Part shown: in pieces, positions 1-7,221 of the stretch
Numbering within the stretch: the first letter of the stretch is position 1
Layout of the letters: each line of letters begins with the position of its first letter
NCBI GenBank assembly: GCA_019410445.1
Contig: DXSO01000029.1
Coordinates: 1 to 16,149 of the forward strand
DNA from: Sutterella sp.
GTDB taxonomy: Bacteria; Pseudomonadota; Gammaproteobacteria; Burkholderiales; Burkholderiaceae_F
Direction: 5' to 3'
DNA: 16,149 nt
Notes under the pieces: model-generated
Told to the model about the DNA's origin: nothing
Seen by the model: only the letters and a program-made list of their open reading frames with translations
The model's database searches: none
Translations under genes and position numbers: made by a program

Positions 1-167
1 GTCTGATTACTTCCGACAGTTTTGTGGTGAAGTATCTGCCAAATGCCGCCGCTTACCACTATCCGGCAGCAGCGGCCGGAGCCGTGCTTGTGGTGGTTTT
101 GGGATGGATTTTTGCCAAACGTGCAAAGGAAAAGGCTAAAGCAAATCAGTTGCAAGCCGAGCAGTAA
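1..167 (+). CDS. C-terminal end of an unidentified membrane protein (5' truncated by window edge)
   Basis: An open frame runs from the window edge (first full codon at base 3) to TAA at 165-167 and encodes about 54 residues. It holds one clear hydrophobic segment (AAAAGAVLVVVLGWIF) followed by a highly charged Lys/Ala/Glu-rich tail (AKRAKEKAKANQ), the usual end of a polytopic inner-membrane protein with a cytoplasmic C-terminus. A transporter is possible, but too little is present to name a family. The stop codon is followed at 209-238 by a strong hairpin, which supports a real gene end here. It is convergent with the heptose operon on the other strand. Confidence 0.6.
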   Translation, partial: LITSDSFVVKYLPNAAAYHYPAAAAGAVLVVVLGWIFAKRAKEKAKANQLQAEQ

Positions 168-208
168 GGGATAAGCACAGTAGTGCTGTAAACCAGAAAA
201 GATAAAAG

Positions 209-238
209 ACGGCAGAGCGCATCAAGGCGCTCTGCCGT
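209..238. terminator. Bidirectional intrinsic terminator between convergent genes
   Basis: A perfect 12-bp inverted repeat (ACGGCAGAGCGC at 209-220, GCGCTCTGCCGT at 227-238) closes a 6-nt loop. On the minus strand the stem is followed by a T-rich run (CTTTTATCTTTT); on the plus strand only a short TTT follows. It lies between the end of the plus-strand membrane protein gene and the end of gmhB, so it probably stops both transcripts, more efficiently on the minus strand. Confidence 0.85.
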
Positions 239-269
239 TTGCGTATGGCATGAAATGGGAGAAAGACTG

Positions 270-818
270 CTAGAGAGCGAGTTCTTTTACTGCGCACAGA
301 AGCGATCGATAAACGTCGGTACAGGATTCCGAAGCTTCAGGCAGTTGCAGCCCATCCTTTCCGAGCAGGATGCGTCGAGGAATCCCCGCAGCTTTGGCCG
401 CTTGCATGTCGCTTTCTTTGTCGCCGAAAAGAATACTCTGTGACAGATCCAAAGCCATTTCTTGAGCAGCTCGCAGAATCATGCCGGGGCGAGGCTTGCG
501 GCAGGTGCAATCAACTTTATATGCGCCGAGTGCTTTTTGCGGATGGTGGGGACAAAAGTAAATGCCTGCAATGGGAGCCCCGGCCTCTTCGAACATACGG
601 CACATGAAGATGTTGAGTGCCTCAAAATCTTCTTCCGTGTAGTAGCCGCGGCCAATCCCGGATTGATTGGTGACGACAACGAGGGCGTACCCGGCTTCAT
701 GCAGCTGGCGGGCGGCCTCTAAAACTCCGTCAATGAATTCGAAGTCTTCCTTGCGGCTTACGTAGGCGTGATCCACATTGATCACGCCGTCGCGGTCGAG
801 AAATGCTGCTTTGCGCAT
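270..818 (-). CDS. gmhB: D-glycero-beta-D-manno-heptose 1,7-bisphosphate 7-phosphatase (GmhB)
   Basis: This HAD-superfamily phosphatase (182 aa) removes the C7 phosphate of heptose 1,7-bisphosphate on the way to ADP-heptose for the LPS inner core; it is cytosolic. Visible motifs are FLDRDGVIN at the N-terminus (nucleophile Asp8, acid/base Asp10), VVVTNQSGIGRG (motif II), the Cys89/His91 and Cys104/Cys106 zinc-loop ligands typical of the GmhB/HisB-N branch, CRKPRPGM, and FGDKESDMQAA (motif IV). Length matches the family. The ATG at 818 begins 3 nt after the hldD stop, so the genes are co-transcribed. A histidinol-phosphatase role is unlikely because the gene sits with rfaE1 and hldD. Confidence 0.95.
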   Translation of the reverse strand: MRKAAFLDRDGVINVDHAYVSRKEDFEFIDGVLEAARQLHEAGYALVVVTNQSGIGRGYYTEEDFEALNIFMCRMFEEAGAPIAGIYFCPHHPQKALGAYKVDCTCRKPRPGMILRAAQEMALDLSQSILFGDKESDMQAAKAAGIPRRILLGKDGLQLPEASESCTDVYRSLLCAVKELAL

Positions 819-821
819 CGG

Positions 822-1817
822 TTACAGAAGTTCGCCCGTGGGATAGGTTTTGCTGAGATAGTCCATGTATTTAGCCGTTCCTTGCTGAACCGTTTGCATT
901 TCGGCATCGAAGCCTGCTGAACGCAAATTGGACAAATCGGCTTGAGTGTACGCCTGGTACTTGCCCTTGAGTGCCTCAGGGAAGGGGATGTACTCAATGT
1001 AGCCTTGCGCAACTGCCTCATCAAGCGTCATGTTGCTGCCGGTCAAGGAGTTGACGACAGTCAGTGCCACATCGTTGAAGGGCTGAGCGCGACCTGAGCC
1101 GCAATTGAAAATACCTGATTTTCCAGCGGTCATAAAGTACATGGCCACATTGATGACGTCTTCAATATAAACGAAGTCACGCATCTGACAGCCGTTACCG
1201 TAGCCGAGGCAACCTTCAAAAAGTTTTACGCGTCCTTCTTTCTTAAATTGGAAGTATTGATGGAAGGCAACGGAGGCCATACGTCCTTTGTGCTGTTCAT
1301 GAGGACCATACACGTTAAAGTAGCGAAGACCGACGGCTGGAGCGCTCAATGAGTTCATGCGCGAACGCAAAACTTGGTCGAACAAGTACTTGGAATAACC
1401 GTAGACATTCAGAGGACCTTCATTGGCCACATCTTCGACAAAGACTTGCGATGCACCGTACGTTGCAGCTGAGCTTGCATAGATGAAGGGGATCTTGTGG
1501 CGCTGAGCAAAATTAAAAAGGTCAAGGGTATAGCGATAGTTGTTCTCCATCATGTAGCGGCCGTCGGTTTCCATTGTGTCCGAACAGGCTCCCTGATGGA
1601 AGATCACTTCAGGAATCGGTACGGCGTCTCGGCGCAGGCGTTCGATGAAGTCCACTTTGTCGAAGTAGTCACTGATGGAACACTTGGCTAAGTTGAGAAA
1701 TTTTTCGCTTTTTGAAAGATTGTCAACCGCAATGACGTCTTTAATGCCGCGGCGGTTAAGTTCGAGAACATTGTTGCAACCGATGAATCCGGCTGCACCG
1801 GTAACGAGAATGGACAT
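822..1817 (-). CDS. hldD: ADP-L-glycero-D-manno-heptose 6-epimerase (HldD)
   Basis: HldD epimerises ADP-D-glycero-D-manno-heptose to the L-glycero form, the donor used by LPS heptosyltransferases. The 331-aa protein is an extended SDR: NAD(P)-binding TGAAGFIG at residues 6-13, FHQGACSDT near residue 73, Ser/Thr-rich YASSAATYG, and the catalytic Tyr139-x3-Lys143 (YGYSK). The segments LRYFNVYGPHEQHKGRMAS and MRDFVYIEDV are characteristic of HldD rather than GalE-like epimerases. Its ATG directly abuts the rfaE1 stop (TAAATG), which implies translational coupling. No truncation is seen. Confidence 0.97.
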   Translation of the reverse strand: MSILVTGAAGFIGCNNVLELNRRGIKDVIAVDNLSKSEKFLNLAKCSISDYFDKVDFIERLRRDAVPIPEVIFHQGACSDTMETDGRYMMENNYRYTLDLFNFAQRHKIPFIYASSAATYGASQVFVEDVANEGPLNVYGYSKYLFDQVLRSRMNSLSAPAVGLRYFNVYGPHEQHKGRMASVAFHQYFQFKKEGRVKLFEGCLGYGNGCQMRDFVYIEDVINVAMYFMTAGKSGIFNCGSGRAQPFNDVALTVVNSLTGSNMTLDEAVAQGYIEYIPFPEALKGKYQAYTQADLSNLRSAGFDAEMQTVQQGTAKYMDYLSKTYPTGELL

Positions 1818-2747
1818 TTACTGATCTCCGAAAAGTTCTGAATAACTGACAGAGGCCGTTCCGAGTTTGCCGACAACAATACCGCCAGCACGATTGGCTA
1901 CGCGAACGGCGTCGTGAAGTTCAACTCCCGCGGCAAGCATGGCTGCGGTCACGGCAATGACCGTGTCGCCTGCTCCAGAGACGTCAAAAACTTCGCGGGC
2001 CTGAGCCGGAACGGTGAGTTCTCCCTCGGCGGTGTAAAGCGTCATGCCTTCTTCGCTGCGGGTAAGCAGCAATGCTTTAAGATCAAGTTCCTCACGCAGA
2101 CGCTGCGCTTTGGTTCGCAGTTCTTCTTCACTTGACCAACCTCCGACGACCAGAGCCAACTCGGCGCGATTGGGTGTAATTAGTGTGGCACCCTTGTAAC
2201 GACTGTAGTCACTTCCTTTGGGGTCAATCAAAACAGGGACGCCGACGTCGCGGGCGTGTTTGATCATCTGACGAATGTGATTGAGGCCACCTTTGCCGTA
2301 ATCGGATAAAACCACAGCATCGGCATGCATGATCTGTTCGTTAAATGAGCCAAGAATTGCCGCAAGAACCTCGCTGGTGGGTGCATTTTCGAAATCGGCT
2401 CTCAACATCTGCTGCTGTCGAGCGATGATGCGCAATTTGACTGTTGTTTTGATTGAAGGATCGGTTTGCAGAAGCGACTCGATACCGGAGTCCTTCAGTA
2501 ATCCTGAGAGTGTATGACCGGCTTCATCTTCGCCGGCAACACTCATCAGAGCGACTTGTGCACCCAATGTTTTGATGTTGAGTGCCACATTGGCCGCCCC
2601 TCCTAAACGTGCATCGGTGCGAAGAACTCGTACGACGGGGACCGGAGCCTCCGGGGAGATGCGCTCGGCATCACCAAACCAGTATTGGTCAAGCATGCAG
2701 TCGCCGACGACGAGAATACGCTTGGCGGCAAGAACGGATTGATCCAT
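1818..2747 (-). CDS. rfaE1: D-glycero-beta-D-manno-heptose-7-phosphate kinase (RfaE1/HldA, single domain)
   Basis: This PfkB/ribokinase-family kinase makes heptose 1,7-bisphosphate, the substrate of GmhB. From ATG 2747 it is 309 aa: ILVVGDCMLD near the N-terminus, the substrate-binding stretch SPEAPVPVVR, the di-Gly region RLGGAANVALN, and the anion-hole/catalytic DVSGAGDT motif with Asp261. It ends there, without the C-terminal cytidylyltransferase-like domain of enterobacterial HldE, so a separate hldC (rfaE2) is expected elsewhere. An in-frame upstream ATG at 2810 exists, but 2747 is preferred: AAGGA lies 5 nt before it and the protein then begins at the conserved family N-terminus. Confidence 0.94.
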   Translation of the reverse strand: MDQSVLAAKRILVVGDCMLDQYWFGDAERISPEAPVPVVRVLRTDARLGGAANVALNIKTLGAQVALMSVAGEDEAGHTLSGLLKDSGIESLLQTDPSIKTTVKLRIIARQQQMLRADFENAPTSEVLAAILGSFNEQIMHADAVVLSDYGKGGLNHIRQMIKHARDVGVPVLIDPKGSDYSRYKGATLITPNRAELALVVGGWSSEEELRTKAQRLREELDLKALLLTRSEEGMTLYTAEGELTVPAQAREVFDVSGAGDTVIAVTAAMLAAGVELHDAVRVANRAGGIVVGKLGTASVSYSELFGDQ

Positions 2748-2762
2748 GGGAATCCTTATGTC

Positions 2763-2807
2763 AAAAACTGAAAGCACGCTGACGGAACACCGTCTTTGAG
2801 TGCTTTC
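2763..2807 (-). terminator. Terminator-like nested hairpin between the APE operon and rfaE1
   Basis: On the minus strand an 8-bp stem (GAAAGCAC at 2807-2800 with GTGCTTTC at 2777-2770) encloses a second 5-bp stem (GACGG/CCGTC, 2794-2790 with 2785-2781) around a 4-nt loop. Two bases after the outer stem comes a T5 run (2767-2763), and the rfaE1 Shine-Dalgarno and ATG follow within 20 nt. It could terminate the APE transcript. If transcription starts at 2810 or above, it would be a 5'-leader structure of rfaE1. Folding was judged by eye. Confidence 0.6.
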
Positions 2808-2819
2808 CAATTGAGAGGC

Positions 2820-2849
2820 ATTTTAAGGGTGCGTGAGAAGCCTTGCCAC
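2820..2849 (-). promoter_or_regulatory. Possible sigma-70 promoter for rfaE1-hldD-gmhB
   Basis: On the minus strand, GTGGCA (2849-2844, four of six matches to TTGACA) is followed after 18 nt by TAAAAT (2825-2820, five of six matches to TATAAT). It lies in the 130-nt gap after the last APE gene and just before the terminator-like hairpin. If used, the rfaE1 leader would start near 2812 and contain that hairpin. The evidence is consensus matching only. Confidence 0.35.
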
Positions 2850-2877
2850 AGCCTGCGTCAATTCGCCCCATTGACTG

Positions 2878-3861
2878 TTAGTTCTGGGAACGAGAACGAG
2901 TTTGACGCGATTGTTTACTTTGGGTGGGGTGCCAGAAATCAAAGAAATTGAACCAATCCAAAGGACTTTTCAGCAAGGCGGACTGTAAAGTCTGAATCCA
3001 GGCTTGAGCCATCGAGTGCAGCACGTCATGACGCTGAGAGCGGTTAACGGAGGTTCCGTTAAAAAGGCGAGTGAAATCAACTCGGTAGCGCGCGTGGCTC
3101 TGCGGATCAGTTTGTCGGGTGCAAATCATGCTCCAAGCGGGGCATTTTAAAAGCACAGCCAAGAGAAACGGTCCGAGTGCAACTGGAGCTTTTTCACCGA
3201 GAAACGGAACGCATAGGCTGGCGTTGGAGCCGATCGGTGTGCGATCGGCAACGATAACGACCCAATGTCCGGCCTCAATGAATTCGGAGAGCTGTACAGC
3301 AGTTTGCGGGCCGACCTCGGACACCTGAATGTGACGCACTGCAAATTTCGGATTGAGTGTGGCAATGATGTTGGTAAAGCGTGCTGCGTGTGTGGTGTGG
3401 GTGAGGACGTAGACGAGCCGTTTTTTTGTTTCGTCATTTTTTTGCAGCTCAGCCTCACCGATAAATTGACACAGCTCAAGACAACCTGTGTGAGCGGTGA
3501 TGAGAATGGCACCTCGTTGATCCTGAAGGAGGTCATTGAGGCCGTAAACTGCCAGATCTTTGGAGGAGAAAAAGCCGGATACGGCTAACAGTTTGTCAAG
3601 GATCGTATCGGCAAAACGCCAAATGTGTTTGAGACTTTCAAGCGGAAGCAATACTTTTTGGCATCGTGCTTGCGCAATGTGCTTGAGGTAGTGCATGCTG
3701 GCTTGCCGAGCTTTGGGGCATGCCAGCCAGTAAAAAATAATGATGGGCCACAAAGAGGCGTGAAAAAGTGTACGACCTCCCAGACGAAACGTTGCAAGCA
3801 AAAACGAAATACCTGCAGTGTTCGTTTTTTCTTGTGTTTCCGACCAATGATTCTCTTTCAT
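2878..3861 (-). CDS. LpxL/HtrB-type lysophospholipid acyltransferase of the aryl polyene cluster
   Basis: A 327-aa member of the lipid A acyltransferase-like family that in APE clusters is thought to acylate the polyene or its sugar/lipid anchor at the inner membrane. Visible features are an N-terminal hydrophobic stretch (LFHASLWPIIIFYWLA), the catalytic H-x4-E box TAHTGCLEL (His124, Glu129), and the downstream region WVVIVADRTPIG with FLGEKAPVALGPFLLA, matching the LpxL fold. The frame stays open to 4125, but that part overlaps the glycosyltransferase out of frame. The start is set at ATG 3861, which overlaps the upstream stop as ATGA; ATG 3867 is equally possible. In E. coli-type clusters this domain is fused to the glycosyltransferase (ApeJ as I recall); here it is a separate gene. 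It is the last gene of the APE run. Confidence 0.82.
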   Translation of the reverse strand: MKENHWSETQEKTNTAGISFLLATFRLGGRTLFHASLWPIIIFYWLACPKARQASMHYLKHIAQARCQKVLLPLESLKHIWRFADTILDKLLAVSGFFSSKDLAVYGLNDLLQDQRGAILITAHTGCLELCQFIGEAELQKNDETKKRLVYVLTHTTHAARFTNIIATLNPKFAVRHIQVSEVGPQTAVQLSEFIEAGHWVVIVADRTPIGSNASLCVPFLGEKAPVALGPFLLAVLLKCPAWSMICTRQTDPQSHARYRVDFTRLFNGTSVNRSQRHDVLHSMAQAWIQTLQSALLKSPLDWFNFFDFWHPTQSKQSRQTRSRSQN

Positions 3862-4595
3862 CGGCATCGAATAATTCCCAGATGTCGAAGCAGTCTGATG
3901 CAAAAATGAGAGGCATGCAATCTGCTGATGCGAACATTGTCCGATAAAGCCCTGAAGTGAGAGATTCCGTCTTTGGGATAGGTTACCCCGACGGCATGGT
4001 TGATGACCTGTACACCGGCCCAGATCAGTCTTACGGCAATATCCGGGTCGAAGTCCATTCGTCTGCTTTTGACGGTGGGCAGGATACGGAGCGTTTGACT
4101 GAGAGGATAAACGCGAAATCCGCACATGGCATCTTTAAGCTCTTTGGATCCAGTGTTGATTCTGACCCAGAAGTTAGTGAGTTCTCGTCCCCATAACCGC
4201 GACAACGGAACCGTTTGGTCATAGACCGGGTAACCGCAGATCAACGCCTGCGGGTTGCTACGAGCAAGCTCTAGAAAAGCAGGTACTTGTTCAAGATCAT
4301 GTTGGCCGTCGGCATCAATCTGGATGACGTGTGAAAAGTGCATGTTGTCGGCGACATAAAGACCGGCAACAACGGCAGCCCCTTTGCCGCCGTTTTTCGC
4401 CAAACGAATCAGACTGGCATTTTTGTGTTCAAGGACGGTTTTATCCAGAATTTGCGCGCAGTGAACATCGCTGCCGTCGTCAATGAGAATAACCGGCAGC
4501 CTGAAGTTATCCAGTTTGTCGAGCAGTTCTCCGAGAACTTGATGATGGTTATAGACCGGGATCAATGCGACGGGACGAAAGGCCGGCGTACTCAT
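3858..4595 (-). CDS. Family 2 glycosyltransferase (dolichyl-phosphate-mannose-synthase-like) of the aryl polyene cluster
   Basis: A 245-aa GT-A fold glycosyltransferase. Motifs are LIPVYNHHQVL at the N-terminus, the nucleotide-binding VILIDDGSD (Asp39-Asp40), the KNGGKGAAV signature of the DPM1-like branch, and the metal-binding IDADGQHD (Asp94-x-Asp96). No C-terminal membrane helices are seen, so it is probably a peripheral inner-membrane enzyme. Its ATG overlaps the apeHI stop (ATGA), and its own stop overlaps the acyltransferase start. It probably adds a sugar to the polyene or to its lipid carrier. In enterobacterial APE loci this domain is usually the N-terminal half of a glycosyltransferase/acyltransferase fusion. 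Confidence 0.85.
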   Translation of the reverse strand: MSTPAFRPVALIPVYNHHQVLGELLDKLDNFRLPVILIDDGSDVHCAQILDKTVLEHKNASLIRLAKNGGKGAAVVAGLYVADNMHFSHVIQIDADGQHDLEQVPAFLELARSNPQALICGYPVYDQTVPLSRLWGRELTNFWVRINTGSKELKDAMCGFRVYPLSQTLRILPTVKSRRMDFDPDIAVRLIWAGVQVINHAVGVTYPKDGISHFRALSDNVRISRLHASHFCIRLLRHLGIIRCR

Positions 4596-6322
4596 GGAGC
4601 CTCCGTAAGAAGCGTCCCGCGGGACAAGATCTGTCCGGTGGGGTTTTCATAAGAAAAAGCGATTTTGTCGTTGACTCGAGTCAATCGAAGAACCAACGTG
4701 TCGTTTGGTCGAATCGGTGCCATGAATTTCAATGCTTTGACGCCGAGCAGTGCCCCCGGCAGATGCCAGTAACGAAAAGCAATGTCTTGCGCCCATTTGA
4801 TTTGCGTGACGCCGGGCAGCAGTGAAAATTGCGGGAAATGTCCCTCAAAATAGGGACAGTCCGGAGCCACAGCAAGCACCATGGCAACGGAATTTTCATC
4901 AAAGCTTTGCAAAAGTGCTGCTTGCGGAGCTTGACTGGAAAATAGTGACTCGAGAGTCAGCGTAGTGACTTTGCCCATGGCATTTTGAGGCAGCGCCCAT
5001 GTAAAGCGCCATTGGCGTGGCAGGCATACCCGTTCAACGGCGTTGAGCAGCGTGGCTCGCAGTTGTTCGACAAGTGCACGTTTCCCTTTTTCGAGCAAAA
5101 CGCGACTTCCTTCGATGGTAGGCACGGCTGCCACAGCAATGCGTTCTCGTGAGTTTGAAGCGTTGCCTTTCCGAATGAAAGCTTTGACTTCGCCGACGAG
5201 ATTTGTAGCGGTTAGCGTTTCCTCAATGGTTTTGAGAGAAATTCGCTTGCCTTCGATTTTGACGATGCGATCGGCTCGGCCAAGCAATAAAAAGGTCTCA
5301 CCGTCGGGATTGAGCACTACGCGGTCAGCCGTTGTTTCCCAGTCGTCGCTTGCAAGCTGCGGACTTTTGATGGTTAGAAGTGAATTCACCACTTTGATCT
5401 GCGTGGCCGGCAAAGCACGAAATCCCTCATCGATGATTTGACCAGCGGGGTTGAGTCTGCGTTTTCGCCAGGCAATGCCCCCCGATTCCGAGCTGCCGAG
5501 AAGTTCAATCGGAGATGAGCCTGTGAGTGCAATCGTCGAGCGGAGTCCATCATCGGACAGTGGGCCTCCGCTTGAGTAGACGGCTCGCAGGATTGGTCGA
5601 ATTTTTTGCCACAAAGGATGATCGGACAACCGATTCAAATGTGCTGGGCTGGCAATCCAAGCTGCTTGCTCGACTTTGCAAATGTGACCGAGGAGTTCTT
5701 CCGGATAAAGAATGCGGGTATGCCAGACGGCTCGTGCCGAACGCAACGGCCATAACAATGCAAATAAAAGGCCGTAGATATGTTGCTGTGAAACAGTGGA
5801 GAAGATGACTGTGGCCGACGTCAGTTCTTTTTCCTGACCGTGTCCTCGAGAATTGATGCTTTCGACCTCGCAGAATAATTGGGAAAGACGTTTGACAACC
5901 ATCGTCGGCGTACCGGTGGAACCGGAAGTGAAAAGTGCGACTAATGGTTGAGAGGCATCCAGCACGGTTCGGCAGGGCTGCGTAGATGGCGCACATGTGA
6001 GCTTTGGTATCGGACAGGTGGCGGGGAAATCTCCGGCAACGGCCTGAACTTCGTCTTGGAGACGGTCAAGCAACAGTTGAGAGGTATCGGCAGGCAGCAC
6101 TGCGCGTACGCCGGCGGCCCAACAGCCGAAAAGAGCTGCGGCAGAATCAAAAATCTCAGAAAAGTAAAGCGCAACAGATCGAGCACCGCTTTGTTCGATG
6201 GCAGTTTTCCACCCGGCGGCGGCTAACGCGAACTCTCGACGGGTACGGATACCGGCATCCGATATGGTGTAGGCTCGATTATCGTCGGCTGCCTCTAGCA
6301 GCACACGGGAGCAGTCACTCAC
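4592..6322 (-). CDS. apeH: Fused aryl:ACP ligase (ApeH-like) and FabA/FabZ-type hotdog dehydratase (ApeI-like)
   Basis: A 576-aa two-domain protein. Residues 1-460 are an ANL adenylating enzyme expected to activate an aryl acid starter and load it on an ACP: P-loop LFTSGSTGTPT (130-140), LLGSSESGG (A5, 274-282), LLGRADRIVKIEGKRI (346-361), and catalytic Lys451 in NAMGKV. Residues 465-576 are a hotdog domain with FEGHFPQF (His495) and LLPGVTQIKWAQ; the usual FabZ glutamate position is Lys509. Elsewhere ApeH and ApeI are usually separate proteins. It starts at GTG 6322, overlapping the upstream stop as GTGA, and its own stop overlaps the glycosyltransferase ATG. The domain calls are firm; the starter acid is unknown. 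Confidence 0.9.
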   Translation of the reverse strand: MSDCSRVLLEAADDNRAYTISDAGIRTRREFALAAAGWKTAIEQSGARSVALYFSEIFDSAAALFGCWAAGVRAVLPADTSQLLLDRLQDEVQAVAGDFPATCPIPKLTCAPSTQPCRTVLDASQPLVALFTSGSTGTPTMVVKRLSQLFCEVESINSRGHGQEKELTSATVIFSTVSQQHIYGLLFALLWPLRSARAVWHTRILYPEELLGHICKVEQAAWIASPAHLNRLSDHPLWQKIRPILRAVYSSGGPLSDDGLRSTIALTGSSPIELLGSSESGGIAWRKRRLNPAGQIIDEGFRALPATQIKVVNSLLTIKSPQLASDDWETTADRVVLNPDGETFLLLGRADRIVKIEGKRISLKTIEETLTATNLVGEVKAFIRKGNASNSRERIAVAAVPTIEGSRVLLEKGKRALVEQLRATLLNAVERVCLPRQWRFTWALPQNAMGKVTTLTLESLFSSQAPQAALLQSFDENSVAMVLAVAPDCPYFEGHFPQFSLLPGVTQIKWAQDIAFRYWHLPGALLGVKALKFMAPIRPNDTLVLRLTRVNDKIAFSYENPTGQILSRGTLLTEAP

Positions 6323-6873
6323 GTCAATTCTCCGGAGTCTCTGTGTTTGCGTTGCACATAGTGACGCACGGCAAACTCAATGGCAAATATCAGTCCGATC
6401 AGAGCATAACTGATAGCACCATTGTATAAGCCCCACCAAGCATCACTTCGAAAGAGAGCGGAATCTAAGGCAATCAGGCCGTTGAGAAGAAAAAAAACGC
6501 ACCAAACCAAGGTGACACGACGGCAGTATGAAACTGCATATGGCGGCAAATGCTTTTGTTTGAGGCGAGCCAAGCGTTCGACAACGGGCGTGTTTTTGAA
6601 AGAGAGAGCAAAAACGAACAACAACACGGCGTTGACAAAGACAGGATAAAGTTTCAGAGCATTTTTAAACTCAAAGACAATGGTGGCAGTCACCAAAATG
6701 GCAGCAAAACCAGCGCAGGCGTATCCACTTAAAGAACGTTTGCTCCAAGCTCCGAACAAGGCGACAACAAGAAGAACAATTGCGGCAGACGTGATATGGC
6801 CGCCTTCTAGCAGCTGCCAGATCGCAAAGGGATACAGAACCAAGAGGCAGGCAGTTAAAAGACGGGAGATCAT
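6319..6873 (-). CDS. Small polytopic inner-membrane protein of the aryl polyene cluster (ApeG-like)
   Basis: A 184-aa protein with about six hydrophobic segments, including LLTACLLVLYPFAIW, AAIVLLVVALFGAW, FAAILVTATIVF, FVNAVLLFVFALSF, LVWCVFFLLNGLIAL and ISYALIGLIFAIEFAV. A small membrane protein of this size follows the ACP genes and precedes the AMP-ligase gene in known APE clusters (ApeG, as I recall); its function is not established. The only ATG is at 6873, with no Shine-Dalgarno in the 8 nt separating it from the hairpin at 6882-6921, so translation may be weak or depend on the hairpin state. Its stop overlaps the apeHI GTG. Confidence 0.78.
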   Translation of the reverse strand: MISRLLTACLLVLYPFAIWQLLEGGHITSAAIVLLVVALFGAWSKRSLSGYACAGFAAILVTATIVFEFKNALKLYPVFVNAVLLFVFALSFKNTPVVERLARLKQKHLPPYAVSYCRRVTLVWCVFFLLNGLIALDSALFRSDAWWGLYNGAISYALIGLIFAIEFAVRHYVQRKHRDSGELT

Positions 6874-6881
6874 GGGCAGAG

Positions 6882-6921
6882 AAAAGCCCGCCGTTTTGAG
6901 AAATGCACAAGGCGGGCTTTT
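6882..6921 (-). terminator. Terminator-like hairpin inside the operon, after the two ACP genes
   Basis: A perfect 11-bp inverted repeat: AAAAGCCCGCC on the minus strand at 6921-6911 pairs with GGCGGGCTTTT at 6892-6882, around an 18-nt loop. Read in the direction of the operon, it is a GC-rich stem ending in TTTT, the form of an intrinsic terminator. It fills the 70-nt gap between apeF and the membrane protein gene, the widest gap within the run. It may act as a partial terminator or mRNA-stabilising stem that leaves the ACP transcripts in excess over the genes downstream. Confidence 0.75.
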
Positions 6922-6943
6922 GCAAATGGAGTAAACAACAGAA

Positions 6944-7195
6944 TCAACCGTTGATGATCTTGTTTAAAACACCAACAAGGTCGCCGACAGTACGAACCTG
7001 CTTGAAGTCGTTGGGCGAAATGCTCTTGTCGCCGACAAAAGGACGAAGCTTTACCAGAAGGTCGACGGCATCGATCGAGTCAAGATCCAAATCATCGTAC
7101 AGTTTTGCTTCGGGGATGATTGATGCAGGGTCAATTTCGAAGGTCTCTACAAGCACATGCTTGAGCTCATCAAAAATTTGCTGTTCAGTTACCAT
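6944..7195 (-). CDS. apeF: Acyl carrier protein (ApeF-like)
   Basis: An 83-aa acyl carrier protein that should carry the growing aryl polyene chain on a phosphopantetheine arm. The attachment site is the DLDLDSIDAVDL motif with Ser40, preceded by an acidic helix I region (DELKHVLVETFEIDP). The ATG at 7195 gives the standard ACP length; the frame also allows ATG 7222, overlapping the apeE stop (TGATG), which would add nine residues (MSRFFLRSP) that look unlike an ACP N-terminus. The gap to apeE is 26 nt and holds a T8 run but no clear stem. Assigning ApeF rather than ApeE rests on gene order. Confidence 0.9.
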   Translation of the reverse strand: MVTEQQIFDELKHVLVETFEIDPASIIPEAKLYDDLDLDSIDAVDLLVKLRPFVGDKSISPNDFKQVRTVGDLVGVLNKIING

Positions 7196-7221
7196 GGGAG
7201 ATCTCAAAAAAAATCGGGACA

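Noticed and set aside
174..187. Small hairpin AGCAC-AGTA-GTGCT after the left-edge gene
   Set aside because: The 5-bp stem has no T run; the much stronger 12-bp stem at 209-238 explains termination.
2748..2810. rfaE1 starting at the upstream ATG 2810
   Set aside because: That start would place the hairpin and the AAGGA box inside the coding sequence and add 21 residues not expected before the conserved kinase N-terminus.
3862..4125. N-terminal extension of the LpxL-type acyltransferase frame
   Set aside because: The extra residues are low-complexity and polar, overlap the well-supported glycosyltransferase out of frame, and precede the family's normal N-terminal hydrophobic segment.
6004..6429. 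141-codon plus-strand frame
   Set aside because: It is antisense across the apeHI/apeG junction, Arg-rich and without any recognisable pattern; both minus-strand genes are well supported.
7196..7221. T8 run on the minus strand between the two ACP genes as a terminator
   Set aside because: No GC-rich stem precedes the T run; the flanking bases do not form an inverted repeat.
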